DNA from: DAOVRL01 sp964459805
Lineage (GTDB): Bacteria > Planctomycetota > Phycisphaerae > Sedimentisphaerales > Anaerobacaceae
Assembly (NCBI GenBank): GCA_964459805.1
Contig: CAYWOD010000072.1
Location: forward strand, 1 to 15,416
Length of the DNA: 15,416 nt
Reading direction: 5' to 3'
Shown: positions 1 to 7,300 of the stretch, one piece after another
Layout of the letters: every line of letters begins with the position of its first letter
Numbering within the stretch: the stretch's first letter is position 1
Position numbers and translations under genes: made by a program
Notes under the pieces: generated by a model
The model's database searches: none
What the model was told of the DNA's origin: nothing
The model's input: only the letters and a program-made list of their open reading frames with translations

Positions 1-55
1 GGATTCCTGCTTTCGCAGGAATGACAAATGCTGTTTCCGCAACAGATACTAATTA
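1..55. repeat. Right half of a two-hairpin palindromic repeat, cut by the window edge
   Basis: Bases 1-45 are an exact 45/45 reverse complement of 12796-12840. They hold the stem ATTCCTGC (3-10), a TTTC loop and GCAGGAAT (15-22), then the outer arm TTTCCGCAACAG followed by TACTAATTAA. The same outer arm closes the full copy at 12786-12918 (TTTCCGCAACAG then AAACTAATTAA), so this is half of that element with its left half outside the window. It belongs to the general class of REP/MITE-like non-coding repeats. No transposase is present here. Confidence 0.85.
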
Positions 56-423
56 ACCGTGGAGAATGGGTTCCCGCCAGCCACGCTCGCCGGTATTAGG
101 CGGGCACCGTGTGGCGGCAGGCCAGATTTCGGATTTCAAATTGCCCGGGGAATATGGTATTATATTTGGAGAAATTAGAGTAATGTTTCGTCACAGGGCA
201 AATGATGAACGCCATGCCTTCCACGTGTGACAGAGTAGTAATTTCTTGGTGTTAGAAAGGTCGATTTTGGTCGAATGGGCAGTGATGGTGGGCTGCGTTG
301 CGTTGTTATTGGGCGTGGGTTTGGAGGGGGGTGGAGGAGTTCGGCGTAGGGCCGATAACCGGATTTTTATGCAATAAATCGGCATCGAAGACCGTCTGTA
401 CCTGTGGATAGAAGCGCTTTGAT
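56..423. other. Non-coding region upstream of the ECF operon
   Basis: No credible gene is seen. A GC-rich palindromic stretch lies at 73-115: CCCGCC (73-78) pairs with GGCGGG (99-104), and GCCAC (80-84) with GTGGC (111-115). A TATTATAT run at 158-165 is -10-like but has no -35 element at proper spacing. The sequence GCCGATAACCGG at 351-362 recurs at 2347-2358, just after the operon, and could be an ECF-type -35 region because it contains AACC. The minus-strand open frame across 191-433 has low-complexity composition and no ribosome binding site, so I do not call it. Confidence 0.5.
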
Positions 424-954
424 ATGGCAACAAGCGATGAGTTAGCCCGTATAATCAGCGGCTGTAAGAACGGTGACGCCGAGTGCTTTTCAGAGCTGGT
501 CGATGAGTACGGGAGCCGGTGCTATGGTTATTTCTACCGACTGACGGGCAAAAATGAGCTTAGCCAAGACCTGCTGAGCGAGCTATTTGTCAAATTAGTG
601 GAGAAAATCGGGTCGTACAAGGGTGGTGCGTTTGAGAGTTGGCTGTTTAAGATCGCCTCGAACATCTTTCACGATTATCTTCGGGGCAAGCAGCGATGGA
701 AAAAACTGCTCGATGTCCGGCGGCAAGAGCTTGAGGCAGTAATAACGGAGTCGAAAAGGTCTGAGAGCGACAAAATCGACAGGTTGCAGAGACAGCTTGG
801 CAAGCTGGACGCCGGTACGAGAGAGTTGATAATGTTGCGGTTTTATTCGCAGTTGAGCTTGAAGCAAATAGCAGAATTGCGGTCTGAGCCGATAGGTACG
901 ACGCTCTCGAAGCTGCACCGAGGGCTCAAGAGGCTGCGAGAAATGATGGAGTAG
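424..954 (+). CDS. ECF-family RNA polymerase sigma factor (sigma-70 family)
   Basis: 176-residue protein with the two-domain layout of an ECF sigma factor. Sigma-2 spans about residues 15-92, with helix-rich core and promoter -10 reading segment around FESWLFKIASNIFHDYLRGK (70-89). Sigma-4 spans about 118-176, with LDAGTRELIMLRFYSQLSLKQIAEL as the helix-turn-helix entry and a recognition helix through GTTLSKLHRGLKRLRE. There is no sigma-1 or sigma-3 domain. An in-frame TAG at 409-411 forces the ATG at 424, although no Shine-Dalgarno sequence precedes it. It would direct RNA polymerase to a small regulon, often including its own operon. The following gene begins 7 bp after the stop and looks like its membrane-bound regulator. 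The family is clear; the ECF subgroup and the inducing signal are unknown. Confidence 0.93.
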   Translation: MATSDELARIISGCKNGDAECFSELVDEYGSRCYGYFYRLTGKNELSQDLLSELFVKLVEKIGSYKGGAFESWLFKIASNIFHDYLRGKQRWKKLLDVRRQELEAVITESKRSESDKIDRLQRQLGKLDAGTRELIMLRFYSQLSLKQIAELRSEPIGTTLSKLHRGLKRLREMME

Positions 955-961
955 CACTATT

Positions 962-1483
962 ATGAAAGATGGACAAGGGGAGAATCTCAGGGAACTGTTG
1001 GAGCGATTTGTCGAGGCCGAGCGTGCGAGCGAGATAGCTGAGGATATTGAGCGCGGCGAGCAGATCTTGGGCCGGCATCCTGCGCCGGAGCCGAGCCTGG
1101 ATGTCTTGCTTGGGATAAAGGCCCAAATGGGGGCCGTGCTGGCACATCAGAGAAAGCGGCATCATTTTAGGCAAATAGCGTTAAAGGCAGCGGCGGCAGC
1201 GGCGGTGATTATCTTTGTGGGTATTGGGATAAGGTCGCTCGATAGGCAGCCGGGGAATGTTGTCGAGCATTTTACCGCGGGCTTGATATCAACGGCGATC
1301 TGGGAGAGCGACAATATTGCGGCGGACGATCTGCATTTAGCATCTTTTGCGGCGGAGATCGAGCGGATTGAAAATGAAGTCAAGGCATTGCTGTTGGGCG
1401 AAAGCAGTAACGGCGAATCGACCCTTGATGAACTTGAGACGGAGCTTAGGGAAATACAAGGCGATTTTTGGGGAAAGGGGTAA
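962..1483 (+). CDS. One-pass membrane protein, probable anti-sigma factor
   Basis: 173 residues. The N-terminal 65-70 residues are charged and helical (LRELLERFVEAERASEIAEDIE) and should be cytoplasmic. One membrane segment follows at about residues 72-91 (ALKAAAAAAVIIFVGIGI), flanked on the inside by the basic HQRKRHHFR. The remaining 80 residues would lie outside and include an acidic helical tail (IERIENEVKALLLGES and beyond). This topology and the position directly behind an ECF sigma gene are typical of anti-sigma factors that hold the sigma at the membrane. I see no zinc-binding HxxxCxxC motif, so it is not a classical ZAS-type anti-sigma factor. A GGAG at 948-951, inside the end of the sigma gene, serves as ribosome binding site. 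The role is inferred from topology and context, not from a recognised domain. Confidence 0.7.
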   Translation: MKDGQGENLRELLERFVEAERASEIAEDIERGEQILGRHPAPEPSLDVLLGIKAQMGAVLAHQRKRHHFRQIALKAAAAAAVIIFVGIGIRSLDRQPGNVVEHFTAGLISTAIWESDNIAADDLHLASFAAEIERIENEVKALLLGESSNGESTLDELETELREIQGDFWGKG

Positions 1484-1488
1484 GAATA

Positions 1489-2322
1489 ATGGAGTTACGT
1501 CGTGGAGTTTTGGTTTTGGTGATGGGGGCGGTATTGATGGTGTGTGCCTTGCCTTGCGGGTCGGCGGAGGCGGAGAAGAAAGACGAGGGAGACATCTGGA
1601 CCGAAGGCCAACGAAGAGGGCCGGGCCGAAGGCGATTCGACCTGACGGATGAGGAAATCGACCGGGTTATGAAGCGGATCAAGGAAACCAACCCGGCAAA
1701 GGCGAAAGAGCTGGCCGAGCTGCGCAAGAAAGGTGATCTGGATGAGTTCAGGAGCCAGCTTAGAGAGCATGGCGCAGATGAGCTCGCCAAGATATTCAGG
1801 AAGCGAATAGAGAGCTTCAGACGGAAAATGGACGCTGAGTTTCTTGAATGGCTGGCCAAGAACTATCAGAGAGATGCGAAAGATCTCGCCAAGATCAAGC
1901 CGAAAGACCCCGAGCTTTATAATAAGAAACTTGACCTCTTGAAGAGGAAATATCGGCGGATATATGAAGCGTCGAGATGGAATCCTGAATTGGCGAAGGT
2001 CCTGATGGAGGACTTGGAGCTGCAGAAGAGGCGAGATGACCTGATCCCAAGAATCAAGGGAGAAAAGGACCAGAAGAAAAGAAACGAATTGGCTGCGAAG
2101 CTCCAGGAAGTGGTGGAAAACAGATTCGAGCTGATTGTCAGGAGAAAGGAGATCGCTTTCGAGCACCTGCTCAAGAGGCTCAAGGACCTGCAAGAACAGA
2201 TCAACAAAAGCAACGCGGATATCAAAGAGTGGAGGAACGAGAAGTTCACAGAGAAGATTGTCAAGGAGCGAATTGAAGAGCTAACGAAGGGGATTCCGAA
2301 GTTAAAGTTCAAGTGGGACTGA
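1489..2322 (+). CDS. Secreted, highly charged coiled-coil protein of unknown function
   Basis: 277 residues from the ATG at 1489, chosen because GGGGAAAGGGG (1470-1480) lies about 9 bp upstream and because the signal peptide then begins correctly (MELRRGVLVLVMGAVLMVCAL, cleavage probably after GSA26 or AEA28). An in-frame ATG at 1468 is possible but would put that motif inside the gene. The mature protein is almost all charged helix, rich in Lys, Arg, Glu and Leu, with coiled-coil heptads across about residues 50-270 and no enzymatic motif. Two neighbouring segments look alike (KAKELAELRKKGDLDEF at about 77-93 and DAKDLAKIKPKDPELYNKK at about 131-149), suggesting internal repetition. It is the last gene of the ECF operon, 5 bp after the membrane partner, so it may be an extracytoplasmic sensor, scaffold or effector. 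No named family is recognised. Confidence 0.8.
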   Translation: MELRRGVLVLVMGAVLMVCALPCGSAEAEKKDEGDIWTEGQRRGPGRRRFDLTDEEIDRVMKRIKETNPAKAKELAELRKKGDLDEFRSQLREHGADELAKIFRKRIESFRRKMDAEFLEWLAKNYQRDAKDLAKIKPKDPELYNKKLDLLKRKYRRIYEASRWNPELAKVLMEDLELQKRRDDLIPRIKGEKDQKKRNELAAKLQEVVENRFELIVRRKEIAFEHLLKRLKDLQEQINKSNADIKEWRNEKFTEKIVKERIEELTKGIPKLKFKWD

Positions 2323-2346
2323 GACAACAACCTCAACGCCAATTTT

Positions 2347-2358
2347 GCCGATAACCGG
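2347..2358 (+). promoter_or_regulatory. Second copy of GCCGATAACCGG, after the ECF operon
   Basis: Exact 12-base match to 351-362, both followed by a T-rich stretch. The two copies bracket the sigma/anti-sigma operon. AACC is reminiscent of ECF -35 elements, but the match is short enough to arise by chance in 15 kb. Confidence 0.2.
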
Positions 2359-2403
2359 CTGTTTTATTGTCCGTATTCGTGGCCGTTAAGATGACGAGGG
2401 AAA

Positions 2404-2550
2404 CCCGCAGTGGAGTACGTGTTTAGCCGGGGCCAATTTGATCATGGCACGGCCATCTTGGCCGTGGTTTCACGGGCTTCAAGCCCGTGCCCTCGCAGTA
2501 AGCCACTGAGTCTCTCGTCTGGCTAAACTCGTACGCAGTGAAACTGCGGG
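2404..2550. repeat. MITE-like element: two internal hairpins inside imperfect terminal inverted repeats
   Basis: The left end (CCCGCAG, then GTACGTGTTTAGCC, 2404-2428) matches the reverse complement of the right end (GGCTAAACTCGTACG, then CTGCGGG, 2521-2550) apart from a short length difference. Inside are two perfect hairpins: CACGGCCA/TGGCCGTG (2448-2466, 3-nt loop) and CACGGGCTT/AAGCCCGTG (2471-2489, 1-nt loop). There is no coding capacity. It sits between the convergent ends of the ECF operon and the lipoprotein gene, where its stems could also act as a transcription barrier. It is likely a non-autonomous repeat; other copies would prove this. Confidence 0.6.
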
Positions 2551-3162
2551 CTAAATATCTTTTTGAGTGGATTTGGCTTTGAGCTTTTCGTCTGCGGCCT
2601 CCCAGCGCTCGCGGATTTCGTCTTTGGGCTGGGTCCTGAACCAGAGGACAAAGGCCTCGTCGCGCTCGACTTTCCCGTAGTAGTGGTCGGCGGCAGCGAA
2701 TTTGCCGTTCGAATGGAGGAAAATGAGCAGTTTAACGATGCCCGTCTGCTCTATCTTGCGGGCCAGCGCCAGTTCCGGCAGCGGCGTCGGCGAGCCCGGC
2801 AGCGGAATTGCCGGGATGCCTATAAGGAAGCTCTTGTACTCGGTCCCCATTGCGCCGGAAGTGACCTCGGCGACGTACTCGGCCTGGTTGGCCTCTTCAG
2901 TAAGACGGGCCCCGATTTGAGCGAAACGGGCCCGCAGCGCCGTCTTGACGTATTCGATGTCGTAGCATTGCAGATTCGTAAAATCTAGATAGGTACTCTT
3001 GCCGGCCACCTGTGGAATATCGACCTTCTCCAGCGCGTTGTCAACCGCTCCGGAAAGCAGAAGCTGCTCGATAGCAGTCCGCTCGGTATTGGTGAAAGTG
3101 CGCGTCCCGCAGCCGGCCAAACAGGTCACTATCAGACTCATCATCAAAATCATACGTCTCAT
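2551..3162 (-). CDS. Small lipoprotein, possibly DUF6655-like
   Basis: 203 residues from the ATG at 3162, chosen for GAGGA about 5 bp upstream and because the lipoprotein signal then starts as MRRMILMMSLIVTCLAGC. The longer upstream open frame is rejected. The lipobox is L15-A-G-C18, so the mature protein should be lipid-anchored at Cys18. The mature part has FTNTERTAIEQLLLSGAVDNAL, then two or three alternating strand/helix blocks, a hydrophobic segment GIPAIPLPGSP, and a charged C-terminus. From memory this order resembles the planctomycete lipoprotein family DUF6655, whose function is unknown; no enzyme motif is visible. It is a single-gene unit with its own promoter at 3231-3258 and converges on the ECF operon. 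The lipoprotein call is strong; the family name is tentative. Confidence 0.82.
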   Translation of the reverse strand: MRRMILMMSLIVTCLAGCGTRTFTNTERTAIEQLLLSGAVDNALEKVDIPQVAGKSTYLDFTNLQCYDIEYVKTALRARFAQIGARLTEEANQAEYVAEVTSGAMGTEYKSFLIGIPAIPLPGSPTPLPELALARKIEQTGIVKLLIFLHSNGKFAAADHYYGKVERDEAFVLWFRTQPKDEIRERWEAADEKLKAKSTQKDI

Positions 3163-3230
3163 CTTTTCCTCGTTCCAAGAGGGCCTGAAAGCTGAAAAGA
3201 ATATACGATACAAGTCGTTATGCAACGCGT

Positions 3231-3258
3231 AATATACAGCGTTCCCTGGATATGTCAA
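3231..3258 (-). promoter_or_regulatory. Near-consensus sigma-70 promoter of the lipoprotein gene
   Basis: On the minus strand the -35 box is TTGACA (3258-3253), the spacer is 16 bp, and the -10 box is TATATT (3236-3231). Transcription would start near 3224 and give a leader of about 62 nt before the ATG at 3162. It is the best promoter match in the window. Confidence 0.65.
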
Positions 3259-3387
3259 TATTGTTTTTCACCTTATTTGGGATAGGGTTCAACCAAAGCG
3301 AGAATTTGTTGCTTATTGTGCGGCTTCTGCTAAATTGAACTCGCAGACAAAATATGGTAGTGTTCTGTTACTGGTGATTCGATGAGT

Positions 3388-3423
3388 TGTCATTGCGAGG
3401 CCTGAAAGGCCATGGCAATGACA
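3388..3423. repeat. REP-like palindrome with GTCATTGCGAGG head
   Basis: The outer stem TGTCATTGC (3388-3396) pairs perfectly with GCAATGACA (3415-3423). Inside, GGCC pairs with GGCC around a TGAAA loop. The head GTCATTGCGAGG (3389-3400) recurs at 15376-15387. It lies 47 bp upstream of the arfB start and has no coding role; the open frame that begins at 3387 is only read-through of this repeat. Confidence 0.65.
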
Positions 3424-3470
3424 GATACTCAAAACATCTGTGCCGGAGTAGCAGTCTGGAGGCCCGTGGT

Positions 3471-3893
3471 GTGATAGCGATCACGGACGACATATTTATT
3501 CGCGACGAAAGCATCGTTTTTAAGGCTTCTCGCAGCGGCGGTCCCGGTGGACAAAACGTCAACAAGGTCAATACACGCGTAACGCTGTTTTTTGACGTCG
3601 CCGAATGCGAGAGCCTCTCCGATGCGCAAAAGAAGCGGATACTGACAAGACTGGCGACGAGGGCCGACAAGAACGGTGTGCTAAGGGTCGTTTCGCAAAA
3701 GTTTCGCACACAAAAAGCGAATCGCACCGCCGCGCTCGAGCGACTGCGGCAGTTACTCAAAGAGGCCCTCAAGAAACGCCCGGTGCGGAAAAAGACCCGC
3801 CTGCCCGAACGCGCCCGCAGAAGACGACTAGAGGAAAAGAAACGGCGAAGTGCGTTGAAGCGGCTAAGATCAGAGAGGGACTTTGAGTTTTAG
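3471..3893 (+). CDS. arfB: Peptidyl-tRNA hydrolase ArfB (YaeJ), ribosome rescue
   Basis: Release-factor-like protein that frees ribosomes stalled without a stop codon: the GGQ loop hydrolyses peptidyl-tRNA while the basic tail enters the empty mRNA channel. The start is GTG 3471, with GGAGG at 3458-3462 spaced 8 bp. This gives 140 residues, the same length as E. coli ArfB, beginning MIAITDDIFI. An in-frame ATG at 3387 only adds residues encoded by the REP palindrome. The catalytic motif SGGPGGQNVNK has GGQ at 26-28. Residues from about 105 to 136 form an Arg/Lys-rich tail (KKRPVRKKTRLPERARRRR), the mark of ArfB rather than of full release factors, which would also have a codon-reading domain. 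It is a single-gene unit; 3905-3934 may terminate it. Confidence 0.93.
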   Translation: MIAITDDIFIRDESIVFKASRSGGPGGQNVNKVNTRVTLFFDVAECESLSDAQKKRILTRLATRADKNGVLRVVSQKFRTQKANRTAALERLRQLLKEALKKRPVRKKTRLPERARRRRLEEKKRRSALKRLRSERDFEF

Positions 3894-3904
3894 GCCTTGA
3901 ATAT

Positions 3905-3934
3905 CCGGCCCGGACTCACAAAACTGCGGGCCGG
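3905..3934. terminator. GC-rich hairpin between convergent genes, possible bidirectional terminator
   Basis: CCGGCCCG (3905-3912) pairs perfectly with CGGGCCGG (3927-3934) around a 14-nt loop. It lies 11 bp after the arfB stop and, for the opposite strand, about 40 bp after the end of the small membrane ORF. No T-tract follows on either strand, so intrinsic termination is uncertain and it could be another palindromic repeat. Confidence 0.35.
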
Positions 3935-3973
3935 CGGCAGCTTCTCCGGGGCGCAGCGGGGAAATCTCAAAGA

Positions 3974-4156
3974 TCAACGTTTTCGGCGGAGCACCACGAT
4001 AGAGACAATGATGACGGTGACAAGGACTATCACCATCACTTCTTTTATACCGATGAATACAGCCGCCATCACAATTAGCTTGCCTTTGCGTTCGTCCGGT
4101 CCGGTTCCAGCTTGTGTTCTCAGAACATCTTCTTTAGATGGAGCTTGTATCGCCAT
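3974..4156 (-). CDS. Possible 60-residue membrane protein
   Basis: An ATG at 4156 opens a 60-residue frame. The N-terminus is polar (MAIQAPSKEDVLRTQAGTGPDERKGK); two hydrophobic stretches follow, about residues 27-37 and 38-56 (VMVIVLVTVIIVSIVVL-type), and the end is LRRKR. That is a plausible tail-anchored or one-pass small membrane protein with a positive cytoplasmic end. No good Shine-Dalgarno sequence is seen; a TTG at 4165 is an alternative start. It is divergent from addB and convergent with arfB. The opposite frame, an upstream extension of addB, is not protein-like. I do not recognise a family and rate it as uncertain. Confidence 0.4.
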   Translation of the reverse strand: MAIQAPSKEDVLRTQAGTGPDERKGKLIVMAAVFIGIKEVMVIVLVTVIIVSIVVLRRKR

Positions 4157-4292
4157 TCTCGCCAAAAATCAAGCAAATACTCGGCAAAACGTGTCCATAC
4201 AGTCGCCGCGAGAAGGTCCCCCCGATAGGATTTCGCATCCACAGCGATTTGATCGGATGTCGGTCGAACCGGCAGACCAGAGAATTAGCAAG

Positions 4293-4321
4293 TTGAAAAC
4301 GGTCGCCAACTGTGGTAAAAC
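4293..4321 (+). promoter_or_regulatory. Candidate promoter of addBA
   Basis: TTGAAA (4293-4298), a 17-bp spacer and TAAAAC (4316-4321) give a reasonable sigma-70 match. Transcription would start near 4328, about 31 nt before the addB ATG at 4359. This fits with addB starting at 4359 and not at upstream in-frame ATGs. Confidence 0.4.
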
Positions 4322-4358
4322 AGGGCAAAAGGATTATTGCGAATCAGGGATGCCCTTT

Positions 4359-7300
4359 ATGGCGGTTCAGTTTATTCTTGGCAGAAGCGGGACGGGCAAG
4401 ACCAGCTACTGCATAAAGGCGGTTGTCAATGCGCTGCTGGCCGAGTCCGAGCAGCCGCTTATTCTGTTGGTTCCGGAGCAGGCTACGTACCAGGCCGAGC
4501 GTGCGATTCTGGGCGATGAGAGGATAGCCGGCTACAACCGACTGCACGTGCTTTCATTCGACCGCCTGCAGTTTCTGCTGCTTGGCAAGAACACTGCCCG
4601 GCCGGGCATTTCGCGCATCGGCCGGCAGATGATAATCCACAGGATTCTGCGCGACAACAAAAGTAAGCTAAAGCTCTTCGGCTCGTCGGCGGACCGGCCC
4701 GGACTGGCCCGGCAAATGGCGAAGACTATTACCGAGCTGCACCAGTATGCAAAAACGCCCGACGATATCGAGCAATTGCTCGGCGAGCTGCAAAAGGACG
4801 AGCGCAACAGCCTGGCCGCCCTGAAATTCACCGATATCGGCCTGATCCTCGATGAATATTTGAGATTTATCGAGGGCAGGTTCTTCGACCCCGATGTGCA
4901 ATTAGCTCGTGCCTGCCGGGCGGTGACGGATGCGGATTTCGTTAAGGGTGCGAAGCTTTGGGTTGACGGCTTTGCGAGCTTTACGACGAGCCAGCTTGCA
5001 ATCCTGACCGAGCTGCTCAAAGTGGCGGAGGACTCGCAAATCGCCCTGTGCCTCGACCCATCCGAGATTGACCCGGCCAAGCCGGATTCCGGGAGCATCG
5101 ATCCTGCGGCTCTGTTCTATCCGACACAGCACACTTACGCCGAGCTTGTCGAGAGGATAAAGGAATCCAGGCTCAAATTGGCCGAACCGATAATTCTCGA
5201 GCAGCCGGTAAGATTCTCCCGTTGCCCCCAGCTCGCCCACATCGAAAGCGGCCCATCCGAACACGCCCCGCCTAAGATTACTGCCGGCGGCAACGTTCGC
5301 ATCATATCGGCGCCGAACGAGCGGGCCGAGGTCCGCTTCGTCGCCGGGCAGATACTGCAATTAGTCAAGCAGAAGGGCTACCGATACCGTGACATTGCGG
5401 TGATTGCCTCGGACATCGAGCGCTATCAGCACTACGTCGAGGCGTACTTCACCGACTATGCTGTGCCGTTTTTCATCGACAGGCGAAGGCCGTTGAACCA
5501 GCATCCGGTAATTGGGCTTATCTGCTCGGCCCTGCAAGCGGCCACCGGCGGCTTTTCCAACAGTGATATCTTCGCGTATCTCAAGACCGACCTTGTGCCG
5601 ATAGACCGCTTCGACGTGGATTTGTTGGAGAACTACTGCATTGCCTTCGGCATAACGCCTTCCGACTGGCAGAGTCAAAAGCAATGGCGTTTCGCGCGCC
5701 GCGACGACGAGAGCTTCGACGAGCAGCGGATCAACGAGATCAGAGAAGAGGTGGTCCGGCCCTTGGGCGAGCTAAGGGAGAGGCTTTGCCCCGCGGGCAA
5801 TTCGGGAAAGACTATCGATGTCGGTGAGTTTACGCGGGCGATATTTGATTTTCTCGGCGTCCTTAAGGTTGCCGAGACGATTGCCGGCTGGATCAAGGAA
5901 GCTCAGCAAAACAATAACAGTGCAGCCGTTGACGAGCATCAGCAATTTTACCGCAAGCTCGTGGACGTTTTCGACGAGCTTGCCGAGGTCTTTGCCGGGT
6001 CGGCTGTGACCGCTGAGGACTATCTGGCCATTGTCGGCTCGGTCTTTTCGCAGTTGACGCTGGCGTTCATTCCGCCGACTCTCGACCAGGTCCTCGTCGG
6101 CTCCATCGAGCGCAGCCGGCACCCGGACCTCAAGGCGGTCTTCCTGATAGGGGCTACTCAAAGGCAGTTTCCCACCCCTTTCGGTGCGGACAGCATATTG
6201 ACCGACGACGACCGCAGCGCCGCCGAGTCGGCCGATTTCCAATTGGCGCCGGCAGCAAGGCGGACGCTTGCCGAGCACCGGTATCTGGCGTACATCGCGT
6301 TTACGCGACCATCCGAATTTCTGTGCGTGACGTATCCCGCGGTCGATGAAAAGGGCGGCGCTGTCCCTCGCTCGCAGTTCGTGGCCGAGCTCGAAAAGCG
6401 ATTTGAGGACCTCGAAGAAGAATCAATCGCAGGCGAGCAGGGCGACATCGAGAGCGTTCACAACACTATTGAGCTGACGGATATGCTCTGCAGCCAACTG
6501 GGAAAGGACGCCCTGGCCGCTAAGTCCAAGGATGATGCCCACCTGGGCGAGCTGCTCGATGAAATATGTAGCGACCGGCAGCTTGCGGACGCCGGGGCAA
6601 CGGTCGTTCGCGCTCTGGACTACGACAATCGCGCACAGTTGGAGGGCAAAACAGTCGCGGAGCTTTTCGGCAGGCAGCTTAACAGCTCGGCGACTAAGCT
6701 GAGCACCTTTGCGGCCTGTCCGTATCAGCACTTCGCCAGGTATGTACTGGAATTGAAGGAACGGGAAGAATTCAAGTTCGAGCCGCTGGACCTGGGCAAC
6801 TTCTACCACAGGGTCTTAGATGCACTGCTGAAACAGCTCAAAGCACAAGGGCAGGACTTTGCGACAATTGAGGACGAACGACTCCTGGAGGTCCTGCGAG
6901 GCCGGATTGCCAGACTCCGCGCTGAGGACCCTTTCATATCGAACTTCGACCATCGCTCTCAACACAACACGTTTATCATCAACAGCGCCGGCGAGGTCCT
7001 TGAGGACTGCGTTTTGGCGATTGCCCGGATGGTCCGGGCCGGCATTTTCAAACCCGTGCTCTCAGAGGCGTCGTTCGGCCGGGCCAAAGATGCACGCCAG
7101 ACGCTCGGCGAGTATGAGCTTGCGCTTGGCGACGGGCGGATACTGTCTCTGAGCGGAAAAATCGACCGGCTCGACATCGCAAAGCTCGACGGCAAGGACA
7201 TTGCAATTGTCTTCGACTATAAACGCAGGGCCAGGACTTTTAGCTGGACGAGCTTTCACTACGGCCTGGATATGCAACTGCCAATTTACATGCTGGCTAT

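Noticed and set aside
191..433. Minus-strand open frame of 80 residues upstream of the sigma gene
   Set aside because: Low-complexity Thr/Pro/Ser-rich translation, no ribosome binding site, and overlap with the sigma start region.
1347..1652. Plus-strand open frame across the junction of the membrane protein and coiled-coil genes
   Set aside because: Out of frame with both well-supported genes; Arg/Gly-rich shadow translation.
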